Position numbers and translations under genes: made by a program
Notes under the pieces: model-generated
The model's database searches: none
Told to the model about the DNA's origin: nothing
Seen by the model: only the letters and a program-made list of their open reading frames with translations
Part shown: positions 1 through 10,044 of the stretch, piece by piece
How the letters are laid out: each line of letters begins with the position of its first letter
Position numbering within the stretch: position 1 is the first letter of the stretch
DNA from: Aerococcus urinaeequi
GTDB lineage: Bacteria > Bacillota > Bacilli > Lactobacillales > Aerococcaceae
Length of the DNA stretch: 64,000 nucleotides
Assembly: GCF_001543205.1 (NCBI RefSeq)
Contig: NZ_CP014162.1
Coordinates: 1,302,001-1,366,000 of the forward strand
Direction: 5' to 3'

Positions 1-251
1 TAGGTAACGAACAACACAGCTTAATTAACGTAGGTAAAGCAGGACGCTCTCGTTGGGCAGGTAAACGACCAACAGTTCGTGGTTCTGTAATGAACCCTAA
101 CGATCACCCTCACGGTGGTGGTGAAGGTAAAGCTCCAGTCGGACGTCCAAGTCCAATGACACCATGGGGTAAACCTGCACGTGGTATTAAGACTCGTGAT
201 AAGAACGCACGTAGCAATAAATTAATTGTACGTCGTCGTAACTCTAAGTAA
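1..251 (+). CDS. rplB: 50S ribosomal protein L2, C-terminal part (left edge)
   Basis: Reading from base 3, the frame gives about 82 residues that match the conserved C-terminal end of L2, including the glycine- and histidine-rich stretch [13 protein letters not shown] and the basic tail ending RRRNSK before TAA at 249-251. This loop of L2 reaches the peptidyl transferase region of the 50S subunit. The 5' part lies outside the window. It is followed after 37 bases by rpsS, as in the S10 operon. Confidence 0.97.
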   Translation, partial: GNEQHSLINVGKAGRSRWAGKRPTVRGSVMNPNDHPHGGGEGKAPVGRPSPMTPWGKPARGIKTRDKNARSNKLIVRRRNSK

Positions 252-288
252 TCACATTAAATAGGATAGCGAAGGGAGCCAAATACAT

Positions 289-567
289 ATGAGCCGTAGC
301 TTGAAAAAAGGACCTTTTTGTGATGACCATTTAATGAAAAAAGTGGTTGCACAACAAGACGCACAAAAGAAACAAGTAATTAAAACATGGTCACGTCGTT
401 CAACAATTTTCCCTAACTTTGTTGGGTTAACAATTGCTGTATACGATGGCCGCAAACATGTACCAGTTTATATCCAAGAAGATATGGTAGGTCACAAATT
501 AGGTGAATTCGTACCAACTCGTACATACAAAGGACATGGCGCTGACGACAAGACAACTCGTCGTTAA
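289..567 (+). CDS. rpsS: 30S ribosomal protein S19
   Basis: The 92-residue protein begins [10 protein letters not shown], the signature N-terminus of S19, and contains the conserved HKLGEF and the late TRTYKGHG segment. S19 binds 16S rRNA in the head of the 30S subunit near S13. A GAAGGGAG ribosome binding site precedes the ATG. It is co-directional with rplB and rplV and its length is the usual one for the family. Confidence 0.98.
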   Translation: MSRSLKKGPFCDDHLMKKVVAQQDAQKKQVIKTWSRRSTIFPNFVGLTIAVYDGRKHVPVYIQEDMVGHKLGEFVPTRTYKGHGADDKTTRR

Positions 568-588
568 TCTGAGAGGAGGAAATAAAGA

Positions 589-945
589 ATGGCAGAACAA
601 ATTACATCTGCAAAAGCAACTGCAAACACAGTTCGCGTTTCTGCTCGTAAAGCACGTTTAGTTGTTGATTTAATCCGCAACAAAACTGTCGGTGAAGCTA
701 TTGCAATCTTAAAAAACACTCCTCGTTCAGCATCTCCTGCTGTAGAGAAAGTGTTAATGTCTGCAATTGCAAACGCAGAACACAACTTTGGCTTAGAGCC
801 AGCTAACTTAGTAGTAAGCGAAGCATTCGTAAATGAAGGACCAACGATGAAACGTTTCCGTCCACGTGCGAAAGGTTCAGCTTCTAGAATCAACAAACGT
901 ACAAGCCACATTACAGTGGTAGTAAAAACAGCAGAGGAGGCATAA
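589..945 (+). CDS. rplV: 50S ribosomal protein L22
   Basis: The 118-residue protein carries the L22 core: [16 protein letters not shown] near the N-terminus and, near the C-terminus, the basic beta-hairpin [18 protein letters not shown] that lines the peptide exit tunnel. The usual macrolide-resistance positions lie in this hairpin, and nothing unusual is visible there. GAGAGGAGG provides the ribosome binding site. It lies between rpsS and rpsC, 3 bases before the latter. Confidence 0.98.
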   Translation: MAEQITSAKATANTVRVSARKARLVVDLIRNKTVGEAIAILKNTPRSASPAVEKVLMSAIANAEHNFGLEPANLVVSEAFVNEGPTMKRFRPRAKGSASRINKRTSHITVVVKTAEEA

Positions 946-948
946 TTA

Positions 949-1599
949 ATGGGACAAAAGATTAATCCTATCGGTATGCGTATCGGCGTCATCAAAGATT
1001 GGGACGCTCGTTGGTATGCAGAAAAAGACTTTGCAGATACTTTACACGAAGACTTACATATCCGCGAATACATCGCTGAAACATTAAAAGATGCTTCTGT
1101 ATCTCAAGTTGAAATTGAACGTGCTGCAAACAAAGTTAACGTAAACATCCACACTGCTAAACCGGGTATGGTTATTGGTAAAGGTGGTTCTGAAGTTGAC
1201 GCATTACGTAAAACTTTAAACAACCGTACAGGTAAAAAAGTACACATCAACATTGTAGAAATTAAAAAACCTGAATTAGACGCTAAATTAGTTGGTGAAT
1301 CAATCGCTCAACAATTAGAAAACCGTGTAGCTTTCCGTCGTGCGCAAAAACAAGCAATCCAACGCACAATGAAATCAGGAGCTAAAGGTATCAAAGTTCA
1401 AATCTCAGGTCGTTTGAATGGTGCCGACATGGCGCGTTCAGAAACTCAAGTAGAAGGAACAGTTCCATTGCATACATTGCGTGCGGACATCGACTACTCA
1501 TGGGAAGAAGCCGACACTACTTACGGTAAGATCGGTATCAAAACATGGGTATGCCGTGGTGAAATCCTTCCAACAAAAAATATTCAAGGGGAGGCTTAA
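949..1599 (+). CDS. rpsC: 30S ribosomal protein S3
   Basis: The 216-residue protein starts [13 protein letters not shown], typical of S3. It contains a type II KH domain with the [14 protein letters not shown] loop around residues 71-84, followed by the conserved C-terminal domain with [15 protein letters not shown]3 forms part of the mRNA entry site of the 30S subunit. It starts 3 bases after rplV, so translational coupling is likely. Confidence 0.98.
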   Translation: MGQKINPIGMRIGVIKDWDARWYAEKDFADTLHEDLHIREYIAETLKDASVSQVEIERAANKVNVNIHTAKPGMVIGKGGSEVDALRKTLNNRTGKKVHINIVEIKKPELDAKLVGESIAQQLENRVAFRRAQKQAIQRTMKSGAKGIKVQISGRLNGADMARSETQVEGTVPLHTLRADIDYSWEEADTTYGKIGIKTWVCRGEILPTKNIQGEA

Positions 1600-1602
1600 A
1601 AC

Positions 1603-2031
1603 ATGTTAGTACCTAAACGTGTAAAACACAGACGTGAATTCCGTGGTAAAATGCGTGGCGAAGCTAAAGGCGGAAAAGAAATTGCATACGGTGAATTCGG
1701 TTTGCAAGCATTAGATTCAGCATGGATCACTAACCGTCAAATTGAAGCATCTCGTATTGCCATGACACGTTACATGAAACGTGGTGGGAAAGTATGGATT
1801 AAAATCTTCCCACATAAATCTTATACAGCTAAAGCAATTGGTGTTCGTATGGGTTCTGGTAAAGGTGCTCCAGAAGGTTGGGTATCTCCAGTTAAACGCG
1901 GTAAAATCTTATTTGAAGTTGCCGGCGTTCCAAAAGAAGTAGCTAAAGAAGCATTGCGTTTAGCATCTCACAAATTACCTATTCGTACTAAAATCGTAAA
2001 ACGTGAAATTGGTGGTGAATCTAATGACTAA
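1603..2031 (+). CDS. rplP: 50S ribosomal protein L16
   Basis: The 142-residue protein starts [17 protein letters not shown] and contains the [12 protein letters not shown] motif of L16, which lies close to the tRNA elbow in the A site of the 50S subunit. It begins 3 bases after rpsC, and its last 8 bases overlap the start of rpmC, the tight packing normal for the S10 operon. Confidence 0.98.
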   Translation: MLVPKRVKHRREFRGKMRGEAKGGKEIAYGEFGLQALDSAWITNRQIEASRIAMTRYMKRGGKVWIKIFPHKSYTAKAIGVRMGSGKGAPEGWVSPVKRGKILFEVAGVPKEVAKEALRLASHKLPIRTKIVKREIGGESND

Positions 2032-2215
2032 ATTTACAGATATTAAAGATCTTTCCACTGCTGAACTTACTGCTAAAGAACAAGAATATCGTCAAGAATT
2101 ATTCAACTTACGATTCCAATTGGCAACTGGTCAATTAGAAAACATAGCTCGTATTAAAGCTGTTCGTAAAGATATCGCACGTGTTAAAACTGCGTTACGT
2201 AATCAAGAAGCGTAA
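2024..2215 (+). CDS. rpmC: 50S ribosomal protein L29
   Basis: I chose the ATG at 2024, giving 63 residues beginning [10 protein letters not shown]. An upstream in-frame start would add seven residues that are not part of L29. The ATG overlaps the rplP end (stop at 2029-2031), which implies coupled translation. The two-helix protein has the conserved segments [16 protein letters not shown] and [15 protein letters not shown]29 sits at the tunnel exit next to L23. Confidence 0.96.
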   Translation: MTKFTDIKDLSTAELTAKEQEYRQELFNLRFQLATGQLENIARIKAVRKDIARVKTALRNQEA

Positions 2216-2244
2216 GAAAATTCAGTAAAGGAGGAAACCTGTCC

Positions 2245-2508
2245 ATGGAAGAACGTAATAACCGTAAAGTGTTACAAGGCCGTGTTGTTTCTGACAAAAT
2301 GGAAAAAACAATCACAGTCCAAGTTGATACTTTCAAATTCCATCCAACATATGGTAAACGTATCAAATATTCTAAGAAATACAAAGCACATGATGAAAAC
2401 AATTCAGCAAAAATGGGTGACATCGTCCGCATCGCGGAAACTCGTCCATTGTCAAAAGACAAATACTTCCGTCTTGTTGAAATCGTTGAAGAATCAATCA
2501 TTATCTAA
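2245..2508 (+). CDS. rpsQ: 30S ribosomal protein S17
   Basis: The 87-residue protein has the S17 signature: [20 protein letters not shown] at the N-terminus, [16 protein letters not shown] in the middle and the [16 protein letters not shown] strand-loop. S17 is an OB-fold protein that binds 16S rRNA early in 30S assembly. AAAGGAGG precedes the ATG by 10 bases. Confidence 0.98.
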   Translation: MEERNNRKVLQGRVVSDKMEKTITVQVDTFKFHPTYGKRIKYSKKYKAHDENNSAKMGDIVRIAETRPLSKDKYFRLVEIVEESIII

Positions 2509-2535
2509 TAACAACTGGAAGGAGGTACTCTATAA

Positions 2536-2904
<369 letters not shown>

Positions 2905-2936
2905 AATCTGAAGAAAATAAGGAGGTGCCCGTTTAA

Positions 2937-3275
2937 ATGAAAGTAAAAGCAAATGACACAGTTATCGTTATTGCCGGTAAAGACAAAGGCAAACAAGGTC
3001 GTGTAAAACAAGCTTTGCCAAAAGCTGACAAAGTTGTTGTTGAAGGTGTTAACATCGTTAAAAAACATCAACGTCCAACTCAAATGAACCCTCAAGGCGG
3101 TATCATTGAAGTTGAAGCACCTATTCATGTATCTAACGTACAAATAGTAGACCCTAAAACAGGCGAAGCAACACGTGTAGGTTACCAAGAACAAGATGGT
3201 AAACGTGTTCGCGTAGCAAAAAAATCAGGCGAAGTAATCGCTGAAGCAGTATCAGGAGAGGAGGACGCTGAATAA
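2937..3275 (+). CDS. rplX: 50S ribosomal protein L24
   Basis: The 112-residue protein has an N-terminal KOW motif ([17 protein letters not shown]) and the conserved [19 protein letters not shown], both diagnostic of L24, an assembly-initiator protein of the 50S subunit. The acidic tail GEEDAE is somewhat longer than in Bacillus. Its stop codon overlaps the rplE start by one base. Confidence 0.97.
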   Translation: MKVKANDTVIVIAGKDKGKQGRVKQALPKADKVVVEGVNIVKKHQRPTQMNPQGGIIEVEAPIHVSNVQIVDPKTGEATRVGYQEQDGKRVRVAKKSGEVIAEAVSGEEDAE

Positions 3276-3820
3276 TGGCTAATCGTTTACAAGAAAAATA
3301 TAAAAATGAAGTAGTTCCGTCAATGATTGAAAAATTTAACTATAGCTCAATCATGCAAGCACCTAAATTAGATAAAATCGTTATCAACATGGGTGTTGGT
3401 GATGCAGTATCTAACGCGAAAAACTTAGAAAACGCTGTTGAAGAATTAACATTAATCGCTGGTCAAAAACCAGTTATTACAACTGCTAAGAAATCAATCG
3501 CTGGTTTCCGTTTACGTGAAGGTATGCCAATCGGTACCAAAGTTACTTTACGTGGCGAACGTATGTATGAATTCTTCGACAAATTAGTATCAGTATCACT
3601 ACCTCGTGTACGTGACTTCCGTGGTATCAGCAACCGCTCATTCGATGGTCGTGGTAACTACACATTAGGTATCCGTGAACAATTGATCTTCCCAGAAATC
3701 GACTTTGATAAAGTATCTAAAGTACGTGGTATGGACATCGTAATTGTTACAACTGCTGATTCAGACGAAGAATCATTAGAATTATTAACTCAACTAGGAA
3801 TGCCATTCCAAAAAAAATAA
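3275..3820 (+). CDS. rplE: 50S ribosomal protein L5
   Basis: The 181-residue protein matches L5 throughout: [15 protein letters not shown] at the N-terminus, the [12 protein letters not shown] strand, [17 protein letters not shown], and the C-terminal [11 protein letters not shown]5 binds 5S rRNA in the central protuberance. The ATG overlaps the rplX stop codon and GGAGAGGAGG lies just upstream. Confidence 0.98.
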   Translation: MANRLQEKYKNEVVPSMIEKFNYSSIMQAPKLDKIVINMGVGDAVSNAKNLENAVEELTLIAGQKPVITTAKKSIAGFRLREGMPIGTKVTLRGERMYEFFDKLVSVSLPRVRDFRGISNRSFDGRGNYTLGIREQLIFPEIDFDKVSKVRGMDIVIVTTADSDEESLELLTQLGMPFQKK

Positions 3821-3844
3821 AGTCTTGAAGGAGGCGTGAGTAAT

Positions 3845-4030
3845 TTGGCAAAAAAATCAATGATCGAAAAGAACAAGAAACCAGCTAAATATTCTACTCA
3901 AGAATATACTCGTTGTGAACGTTGTGGACGCCCACATTCAGTTTACCGTAAATTTAAATTATGCCGTATTTGCCTTCGTGAACTTGCCTATAAAGGGGAA
4001 ATTCCTGGAGTCAAAAAAGCAAGCTGGTAA
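3845..4030 (+). CDS. rpsN: 30S ribosomal protein S14, zinc-binding type Z
   Basis: I chose the TTG at 3845, which gives the usual 61 residues starting [14 protein letters not shown]. The GTG at 3836 would add three residues and overlap the GAAGGAGG ribosome binding site at 3827-3834. Two CxxC knuckles (CERC and CRIC) bind one zinc ion, so this is the short zinc form (S14 type Z), not the zinc-free paralogue. It assembles into the 30S head. Confidence 0.96.
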   Translation: MAKKSMIEKNKKPAKYSTQEYTRCERCGRPHSVYRKFKLCRICLRELAYKGEIPGVKKASW

Positions 4031-4066
4031 ATTTCTGGTAATTAAGTAAAGGAGGGTGTACTCGTA

Positions 4067-4465
4067 ATGGTCATGACTGATCCAATTGCGGACTTTTTAA
4101 CTCGTATTCGTAACGCCAACATGGTGCGCCACGAATCATTCGAAAGTCCATCATCAAAAATCAAAGAAAATATTGCTGCTATCCTTAAAGAAGAAGGATA
4201 TATCAAAGATTACGAAATCATCGAAGATGATAAACAAAACGTTATCCGTGTATTCATGAAATATACTAGCGATAACCAACGAGTAATCACAAACTTAAAA
4301 CGTATCTCTAAACCAGGTTTACGTGTATACGCGAAAAGTGATCAAATTCCTAAAGTTTTAAACGGTTTAGGTACTGCATTAGTTTCAACATCGGAAGGTG
4401 TTATCACTGATAAAGCAGCTCGTGCTAAAAACATCGGTGGCGAAGTTTTAGCTTACGTTTGGTAA
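4067..4465 (+). CDS. rpsH: 30S ribosomal protein S8
   Basis: The 132-residue protein begins [19 protein letters not shown] and ends with the conserved [15 protein letters not shown], both strong S8 signatures. S8 is a primary 16S rRNA binder and, in Escherichia coli, the translational repressor of the spc operon. AAAGGAGGG lies upstream. The first ATG was kept because Bacillus S8 also starts MVMTDPIA. Confidence 0.98.
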   Translation: MVMTDPIADFLTRIRNANMVRHESFESPSSKIKENIAAILKEEGYIKDYEIIEDDKQNVIRVFMKYTSDNQRVITNLKRISKPGLRVYAKSDQIPKVLNGLGTALVSTSEGVITDKAARAKNIGGEVLAYVW

Positions 4466-4514
4466 TAAATAACAAAAATAAAAAAACAAAATTGAAAGGC
4501 AGGTGCAGTCTAGA

Positions 4515-5051
4515 ATGAGTCGTATTGGTAACAAAATTATCGAGATTCCTAGTAACGTAACCGTAGAAAAAGCTGGTTCAACTATCACTGTTAAAGGCCC
4601 TAAAGGCGAATTATCACGTGAGTTCAACCCTGTAATTGATATTCAAATCGGAGAGAAAGAAATCACTTTCACTCGTCCGAATGACCATAAAGAAGTACGT
4701 TCTATCCACGGAACTACTCGTGCATTAGTAAACAACATGGTTGTTGGTGTTTCTGAAGGATTCGAAAAGAAACTTGAAATGACTGGTGTTGGTTACCGTG
4801 CACAATTAGCAGGTAACAAATTAACTGTCAATGTTGGTTTATCTCACCCTGTTGAATTCGTAGCACCAGAAGGCATCGAAATCGAAGTGCCAACTAACAC
4901 TACAATCAACATCAAAGGTATCAACAAAGAAGTTGTTGGTGAATTAGCAGCGAATATCCGTTCAACTCGTTTACCAGAACCATACAAAGGTAAAGGTATT
5001 CACTATGTTGGCGAATACATTCGTCGTAAAGAAGGTAAAACTGGTAAATAA
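4515..5051 (+). CDS. rplF: 50S ribosomal protein L6
   Basis: The ATG at 4515 gives a 178-residue protein starting [12 protein letters not shown], the standard L6 N-terminus. An in-frame GTG at 4503 would add four unrelated residues. It has two homologous alpha/beta repeats and the C-terminal signature [21 protein letters not shown], which contacts the sarcin-ricin loop region. The stop codon at 5049-5051 lies inside a 12-bp inverted repeat. Confidence 0.97.
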   Translation: MSRIGNKIIEIPSNVTVEKAGSTITVKGPKGELSREFNPVIDIQIGEKEITFTRPNDHKEVRSIHGTTRALVNNMVVGVSEGFEKKLEMTGVGYRAQLAGNKLTVNVGLSHPVEFVAPEGIEIEVPTNTTINIKGINKEVVGELAANIRSTRLPEPYKGKGIHYVGEYIRRKEGKTGK

Positions 5052-5073
5052 TTGTAATTCTTTACAATTATTT
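5046..5073 (+). other. Perfect 12-bp AT-rich hairpin over the rplF stop codon
   Basis: Bases 5046-5057 and 5062-5073 are perfect reverse complements around a TTCT loop, and the left arm contains the rplF stop codon. CCTTTT follows, so a weak terminator or an mRNA processing or stability element is possible. The stem has only two G:C pairs, so it is weaker than the other terminators in the window. Confidence 0.5.
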
Positions 5074-5107
5074 CCTTTTACTTGTATCCAAATTATCTAT
5101 AAAATAA

Positions 5108-5124
5108 GGGTGACGAGGTCATCC
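5108..5124 (+). other. Short GC hairpin in the rplF-rplR spacer
   Basis: GGGTGAC (5108-5114) can pair with GTCATCC (5118-5124) across a GAG loop, with one G:U pair. It lies 29 bases upstream of the rplR start in an unusually long (101-base) spacer for this operon. Its function is unknown. Confidence 0.4.
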
Positions 5125-5152
5125 TTACAAATCTAACAAAGAGGTGACTATT

Positions 5153-5509
5153 TTGATCAGCAAACCAGATAAAAATAAATTACGTCAAAAACGCCACGCG
5201 CGTGTTCGTCGCAACATTTCTGGAACAGCAGAGTGCCCACGCTTGAACGTATTCCGTTCTAACAAACACATCTACGCTCAATTAATTGATGACGTAGCGG
5301 GTGTTACTGTAGCGAGTGCCTCTACAAACGAAGAAACATTATCTGCCGCAACTAAAACCGAAAGTGCAGCATTAGTTGGTAAAGCTATCGCTGAACGCGG
5401 TGTAGCAGCAGGCGTTAAAGTTGTAAAATTTGACCGTGGTGGCTACCAATATCACGGACGTGTACAAGCTTTAGCAGATGCAGCTCGTGAAAACGGCTTA
5501 GAATTTTAG
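5153..5509 (+). CDS. rplR: 50S ribosomal protein L18
   Basis: The TTG at 5153 gives 118 residues starting [21 protein letters not shown], which fits L18 of Bacillota. The upstream GTG at 5144 is part of the AAAGAGGTG ribosome binding site. The protein shows the conserved [16 protein letters not shown] and the C-terminal [21 protein letters not shown]18 binds 5S rRNA together with L5. Confidence 0.96.
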   Translation: MISKPDKNKLRQKRHARVRRNISGTAECPRLNVFRSNKHIYAQLIDDVAGVTVASASTNEETLSAATKTESAALVGKAIAERGVAAGVKVVKFDRGGYQYHGRVQALADAARENGLEF

Positions 5510-5530
5510 GAAAAGGAGGAAGCCAAGAAC

Positions 5531-6043
5531 ATGACAAACACATTTCAAGAATTAAACATTAACGAAAACGACCTTGAAGAACGCGTTGTTTCCATTAATC
5601 GTGTTGCTAAAACCGTTAAAGGTGGACGTCGTATGAACTTCGGTGCCGTTGTTGTTGTCGGTGATAGAAATGGCCATGTTGGTCTAGGTACTGGTAAAGC
5701 TGCCGAAGTACCAGAAGCAATCCGTAAAGCGGTTGAAGATGGTAAGAAAAACTTAATTACTATACCTCGTGCAGGATCAACTGTTCCTCATGAAGTTATC
5801 GGTAAATTTAACGGTGGTAACGTATTACTTAAACCAGCTCAAGCCGGTTCAGGTATCGCTGCTGGTGGTCCAGTTCGTGCCGTAGTCGAATTAGGTGGTA
5901 TCGCAGATATTACTTCAAAATCACTAGGTTCTAATTCACCAATCAACATCGTACGTGCTACTCTAGAAGCAATTAAATCATTAAAATCTCCAGAAGATGT
6001 AGCTGCATTACGCGGTAAATCTGTGGAAGAATTATTAGGTTAA
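5531..6043 (+). CDS. rpsE: 30S ribosomal protein S5
   Basis: The 170-residue protein contains the S5 double-stranded RNA-binding domain ([17 protein letters not shown]) and the C-terminal domain with GAGGPVRAV-like [15 protein letters not shown]5 helps maintain decoding accuracy near the mRNA entry channel. AAAAGGAGG precedes the ATG. It is followed 13 bases later by rpmD. Confidence 0.98.
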   Translation: MTNTFQELNINENDLEERVVSINRVAKTVKGGRRMNFGAVVVVGDRNGHVGLGTGKAAEVPEAIRKAVEDGKKNLITIPRAGSTVPHEVIGKFNGGNVLLKPAQAGSGIAAGGPVRAVVELGGIADITSKSLGSNSPINIVRATLEAIKSLKSPEDVAALRGKSVEELLG

Positions 6044-6056
6044 GGAGGAAATTCGA

Positions 6057-6236
6057 ATGACTGAAGTAAAAATTACTTTAAAACGCAGTTTAATTGGACG
6101 TCCTCAAGACCAAATTAAAACAGCTCAAGCACTAGGTTTAACAAAAGTTGGTAAAACAGTTGTTAAAACTCGTAACGAAGCAATCAACGGTATGATTACT
6201 AAAATTGCTCACTTAGTAGTTGTTGAAGAAGCATAA
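6057..6236 (+). CDS. rpmD: 50S ribosomal protein L30
   Basis: This 59-residue frame starts with ATG at 6057 behind TAAGGAGG and reads [19 protein letters not shown], then [13 protein letters not shown], the compact bacterial L30. It lies between rpsE and rplO, the expected place in the spc operon. L30 sits near domain II of 23S rRNA. Confidence 0.97.
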   Translation: MTEVKITLKRSLIGRPQDQIKTAQALGLTKVGKTVVKTRNEAINGMITKIAHLVVVEEA

Positions 6237-6261
6237 TCTAGAATAGGAGGTGCCTAACAGG

Positions 6262-6702
6262 ATGAAATTACATGAATTACAACCTTCAGAAGGATCTCGT
6301 CACACACGTCACCGTGTAGGTCGTGGTGCAAGTTCTGGTTGGGGTAAACTATCAAAACGTGGACAAAAAGGTCAAAAAGCTCGTTCAGGTGGTGGTGTAC
6401 GTTTAGGTTTCGAAGGTGGACAAACACCATTGTTCCGTCGTATTCCAAAACGTGGTTTTACAAACATCAACCGTAAAGAATATGCGATCATCAATCTTGA
6501 TGACTTAAACGTATTTGAAGACGGTGCTGTTGTAACCGCTGCTGACTTAATCGAAGCAGGCTTAGTTAAAAAAGAAAAATCTGGTATCAAAGTTTTAGGT
6601 AATGGTGAATTAGAACGCAAACTAACCGTTAAAGCAGCTAAATTCTCAGCATCAGCTAAAGAAGCTATTGAGACCGCTGGGGGTTCTATTGAGGTGATCT
6701 AA
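6262..6702 (+). CDS. rplO: 50S ribosomal protein L15
   Basis: The ATG at 6262 gives a 146-residue protein starting [13 protein letters not shown], typical for L15. An in-frame GTG at 6250 overlaps the ribosome binding site GGAGGTG and was rejected. The glycine-rich N-terminal extension ([20 protein letters not shown]) penetrates the 50S core. Its TAA overlaps the secY start by one base, so the two genes are likely translationally coupled. Confidence 0.97.
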   Translation: MKLHELQPSEGSRHTRHRVGRGASSGWGKLSKRGQKGQKARSGGGVRLGFEGGQTPLFRRIPKRGFTNINRKEYAIINLDDLNVFEDGAVVTAADLIEAGLVKKEKSGIKVLGNGELERKLTVKAAKFSASAKEAIETAGGSIEVI

Positions 6703-8003
6703 TGTTTCAAATACTGAAAAATGGATTTCAGGATAAGGATATTAGAAGCCGCTTGGCATTCACAGCAATCATGTTGATTGTATTCCGTATCGGGGCTAGC
6801 ATAACTGTCCCGGGCGTGAATGCTGCAGGAATTCAAGGGTTAGCTGAATCTGGTTTATTCAGCCTACTAAACACTCTTGGTGGGGGAGCACTTTCGAGCT
6901 ACTCCATCTTTTCATTGGGTGTTTCACCGTATATAACCGCATCAATTATTATTCAACTATTGCAGATGGAGATTATACCTTCATTTACAGAGTGGTCTAA
7001 ACAGGGTGAAGTTGGTCGTCGTAAGTTAAATCGATGGACTAGATACTTTGCAGTAGCAATTGGCTTTTTCCAAGCTTTAGCTATTTCAATAGGATTTAAT
7101 TCATTGTCATCACTAGGATTAATTGATAATCCAGGTTTTGTAACTTACTTATTGATTGCTTTATTCATGACTGCCGGATCTATGTTTGTTGTCTGGATTG
7201 GTGAGCAAATCACTGAATATGGAATTGGTAATGGTACTTCAATCATTATCTTCGCTGGTATTCTAGCGCAAATCCCTTCAGAGTTAACGTCTTACTATCA
7301 AAATAACATTGTAGATGCTACTAGCAGTGAATTAAATCAACAAATGATTTATGCAGGAGTATTTGTTCTTGTATTTATCCTATTAATTATGTTCGTCATT
7401 TTCATGAGTCAAGCGGAACGTCAAATTCCCGTACGTTATTCCAAACGTGCGAATTCGGCATCGCAAAAGTCTCATTTACCATTAAAGATTAACTCAGCAG
7501 GTGTTATTCCCGTTATCTTCGCGTCATCATTAATCATGGTGCCACAAACGGTACTCGGATTATTTGCCGCTGATTATAGTGATGTTTCTTGGTATCAAGT
7601 ATTGTCAACAATCTTTAATTTGGAGCAACCAGCGGGTATTGCTATTTACGCAATTGTCATTATTTTGTTCACATTCTTCTATGCACATATTCAGATTAAC
7701 CCTGAACGTGCTGCAGAAAACTTGCAAAAAGCTGGTGGTTATATTCCAAGTATCCGTCCAGGTTTAGCAACTAAAGAATATTTACAGAAAATGTTAAATC
7801 GTTTAAGTGCAGTTGGCTCACTATTCTTGATGGGTGTAGCAGTTCTACCTTTACTAGGGGCATACTTCTTTGATATGCCACAATCAATTGCTTTAGGTGG
7901 TACAAGCTTACTAATCGTTGTCGGTGTTGCTTTAGACACTGCAAAACAAATTGAAGGACGTACAATTAAACGTCAATACGTTGGCTTTATTCATGATAAA
8001 TAA
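6702..8003 (+). CDS. secY: Protein translocase subunit SecY
   Basis: The 433-residue protein is the channel-forming subunit of the Sec translocon. It has ten predicted hydrophobic segments, the plug region following the first one (ITVPGVNAAGIQGLAESGLFSLLNTLGGGAL region) and the cytoplasmic loop with SQAERQIPVRYSKRA that contacts SecA and the ribosome. It is placed between rplO and adk as in most Bacillota. There is no sign that it is the accessory SecY2. Confidence 0.98.
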   Translation: MFQILKNGFQDKDIRSRLAFTAIMLIVFRIGASITVPGVNAAGIQGLAESGLFSLLNTLGGGALSSYSIFSLGVSPYITASIIIQLLQMEIIPSFTEWSKQGEVGRRKLNRWTRYFAVAIGFFQALAISIGFNSLSSLGLIDNPGFVTYLLIALFMTAGSMFVVWIGEQITEYGIGNGTSIIIFAGILAQIPSELTSYYQNNIVDATSSELNQQMIYAGVFVLVFILLIMFVIFMSQAERQIPVRYSKRANSASQKSHLPLKINSAGVIPVIFASSLIMVPQTVLGLFAADYSDVSWYQVLSTIFNLEQPAGIAIYAIVIILFTFFYAHIQINPERAAENLQKAGGYIPSIRPGLATKEYLQKMLNRLSAVGSLFLMGVAVLPLLGAYFFDMPQSIALGGTSLLIVVGVALDTAKQIEGRTIKRQYVGFIHDK

Positions 8004-8036
8004 GACTAATGCGTAACGTGCTTGGGGAGGACAATT

Positions 8037-8684
8037 ATGAATATTATTTTAATGGGCTTGCCTGGTGCCGGTAAAGGTACTCAAGCAGCTAAAATCGTTG
8101 AAGATTACAAATATCCACATATTTCTACTGGAGATATGTTTAGATCAGCAATCGCTGAAGGAACTGAATTAGGAAAAAAAGCCAAATCATTCATGGATGA
8201 AGGTGCATTAGTTCCTGATGAAGTAACGAATGGTATTGTTGAAGAAAGACTTCAAAAAGAAGATACACAAGCTGGCTTTATGCTAGACGGTTTTCCAAGA
8301 ACTGAAGCGCAAGCTAAAGAACTTGGCGGTATCATGACTCGCTTAGATCGCGACATTGATGCAGTTATCTACTTAGACGTGCCAGCTGAAACGTTGAAAG
8401 AACGTTTATCAGGACGAATCATTTGTCGTAACTGTGGCGCAACATACCACAAAGTTTTGAACAAACCAAAAGTAGACGGCGTATGCGATGTTTGCGGAAG
8501 CCATGATTTCTACCAACGTGAAGACGATAAACCTGAAGTTGTTGAAAACAGATTAAATGTTAATCAAGAACAACAACAACCAATCTTAGACTTCTATGAA
8601 GGTCAAGGTAAGCTTTATCGCATTCCTGGTGATATCGGTATTGACAATGTTTACGCTGAGATCCAAAAGATTTTAGATAAATAA
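8037..8684 (+). CDS. adk: Adenylate kinase
   Basis: The ATG at 8037, behind GGGGAGG, gives 215 residues starting [15 protein letters not shown], with the P-loop at residues 7-15. The enzyme interconverts ATP plus AMP with two ADP. The LID domain contains four cysteines (C130, C133, C150, C153), the zinc-binding Gram-positive form. DGFPRTEAQ is the NMP-binding signature. An in-frame TTG at 8022 lies upstream of the ribosome binding site and was rejected. Confidence 0.98.
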   Translation: MNIILMGLPGAGKGTQAAKIVEDYKYPHISTGDMFRSAIAEGTELGKKAKSFMDEGALVPDEVTNGIVEERLQKEDTQAGFMLDGFPRTEAQAKELGGIMTRLDRDIDAVIYLDVPAETLKERLSGRIICRNCGATYHKVLNKPKVDGVCDVCGSHDFYQREDDKPEVVENRLNVNQEQQQPILDFYEGQGKLYRIPGDIGIDNVYAEIQKILDK

Positions 8685-8690
8685 TTTTTG

Positions 8691-8759
8691 TTGCTTTAAG
8701 TCGCTAATTATGGTAAGATATTCGGGTTGACTGAACATTTCGTATTTCTATCCTATAAT
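8691..8759 (+). promoter_or_regulatory. Candidate promoter(s) upstream of infA
   Basis: TTGCTT at 8691-8696 and TAAGAT at 8714-8719 are 17 bases apart, and a TG at 8711-8712 makes an extended -10. A second TATAAT lies at 8754-8759, but its nearest TTGACT (8727-8732) is 21 bases away, which is too far for an ideal pair. An internal promoter between adk and infA would boost the downstream alpha-operon genes. Confidence 0.5.
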
Positions 8760-8803
8760 CAATTAGTGATTAAACGAAACAACCACCATTAGGAGGAAAA
8801 ACT

Positions 8804-9022
8804 TTGTCAAAAGAAGATATGATCGAAATTGAAGGTACTGTTACTGAAACATTACCTAATGCTATGTTTAAGGTCCAGTTGGAAAATGGTTATGAAGTTT
8901 TAGCGCATATTTCAGGAAAAATGCGTGTAAACTACATTCGCATTTTGCCAGGTGACCGTGTAAAAGTTGAGATGTCTCCATATGACTTGACGAAAGGTCG
9001 TATCACCTACCGATTCAAGTAA
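8804..9022 (+). CDS. infA: Translation initiation factor IF-1
   Basis: The 72-residue OB-fold protein starts from TTG at 8804, seven bases after AGGAGG, and reads [13 protein letters not shown]. The family's [17 protein letters not shown] and the terminal GRITYRFK are present. IF-1 occupies the ribosomal A site during initiation. The length is exactly that of most bacterial IF-1 proteins. Confidence 0.98.
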   Translation: MSKEDMIEIEGTVTETLPNAMFKVQLENGYEVLAHISGKMRVNYIRILPGDRVKVEMSPYDLTKGRITYRFK

Positions 9023-9053
9023 TGTAGAGATATATAATCGAGGAGGTATAACT

Positions 9054-9167
9054 GTGAAAGTAAGAGCATCTGTTAAACCAATGTGCGAACATTGTAAAGT
9101 TATTCGCCGTAACGGTAAAGTTATGGTTATTTGTTCTAATCCAAAACATAAACAACGCCAAGGCTAA
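9054..9167 (+). CDS. rpmJ: 50S ribosomal protein L36, zinc-binding form
   Basis: This 37-residue frame starts with GTG at 9054 behind GAGGAGG and reads [20 protein letters not shown]. The CxxC pair plus the later C and H ([10 protein letters not shown]) make the zinc-binding C+ form. Together with the zinc form of S14 it shows that this cluster carries the zinc-dependent versions. It lies between infA and rpsM as expected. Confidence 0.97.
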   Translation: MKVRASVKPMCEHCKVIRRNGKVMVICSNPKHKQRQG

Positions 9168-9199
9168 TTAAAGATAAATAAAAAGGAGGGTTTTCGTAT

Positions 9200-9565
9200 A
9201 TGGCTCGTATAGCAGGAGTAGATATTCCACGTGAGAAACGTATCGTTATTGCCTTAACATACATCTATGGTATCGGTAAAACGACTTCTCAAAAAATCTT
9301 AGCGCAAGCTGAAATTTCAGAAGATACTCGTGTACGTGACTTAACTAACGATGAGTTAGATCGTTTACGTGCAGCAGTAGATACAATCAAAGTTGAAGGT
9401 GACTTACGTCGTGAACGTGCTTTAGACATCAAACGTCTACAAGAGATCGGTTCATACCGTGGTATCCGTCACCGTCGTGGTTTACCAGTTCGTGGTCAAA
9501 ACACTAAGAACAACGCACGTACGCGTAAAGGTAAAGCTGTCGCAATTCAAGGTAAGAAAAAATAA
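9200..9565 (+). CDS. rpsM: 30S ribosomal protein S13
   Basis: The 121-residue protein starts [14 protein letters not shown] and has the conserved [14 protein letters not shown] and the basic tail [19 protein letters not shown] that reaches the P-site tRNA. S13 forms intersubunit bridges in the 30S head. AAAAGGAGGG precedes the start. It is the first gene of the alpha-operon block rpsM-rpsK-rpoA-rplQ. Confidence 0.98.
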   Translation: MARIAGVDIPREKRIVIALTYIYGIGKTTSQKILAQAEISEDTRVRDLTNDELDRLRAAVDTIKVEGDLRRERALDIKRLQEIGSYRGIRHRRGLPVRGQNTKNNARTRKGKAVAIQGKKK

Positions 9566-9588
9566 TCTAAAAGGAGGTTAATTACACT

Positions 9589-9978
9589 ATGGCTAAACGT
9601 CCAGTTTCACGCAAACGTCGTGTGAAGAAAAATGTCGAAACAGGTGTGGCGCACATCCACTCTACATTTAACAATACTATCGTTATGATTACTGATGAGC
9701 ATGGTAATGCAATTTCTTGGTCATCTGCAGGTGCTTTAGGATTTAAAGGTTCTCGTAAATCTACTCCTTATGCTGCACAAATGGCTTCAGAAACAGCTAC
9801 AAAAGCTGCTATGGATCACGGTATGAAATCTGTTGAAGTTTCAGTAAAAGGTCCTGGTTCAGGTCGTGAATCAGCTATCCGTGCTTTACAAGCAGCAGGT
9901 TTAGAAGTTACTGCTATTCGCGATGTAACACCTATTCCTCATAATGGTTGCCGTCCTCCAAAACGTCGTCGTGTTTAA
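9589..9978 (+). CDS. rpsK: 30S ribosomal protein S11
   Basis: The 129-residue protein contains the S11 signatures [18 protein letters not shown] and the C-terminal [19 protein letters not shown]11 lies on the 30S platform beside the mRNA exit. AAAAGGAGG provides the ribosome binding site. It follows rpsM after 23 bases and precedes rpoA. Confidence 0.98.
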   Translation: MAKRPVSRKRRVKKNVETGVAHIHSTFNNTIVMITDEHGNAISWSSAGALGFKGSRKSTPYAAQMASETATKAAMDHGMKSVEVSVKGPGSGRESAIRALQAAGLEVTAIRDVTPIPHNGCRPPKRRRV

Positions 9979-10044
9979 TCGATTGATGAACTTGGATATG
10001 CGATGATACATTTTCTCACGTTTTGAAAGGGGTAATTTGTCGAT

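Noticed and set aside
564-1073. 169-residue minus-strand ORF across rplV and rpsC
   Set aside because: It is fully antisense to conserved ribosomal protein genes with good ribosome binding sites.
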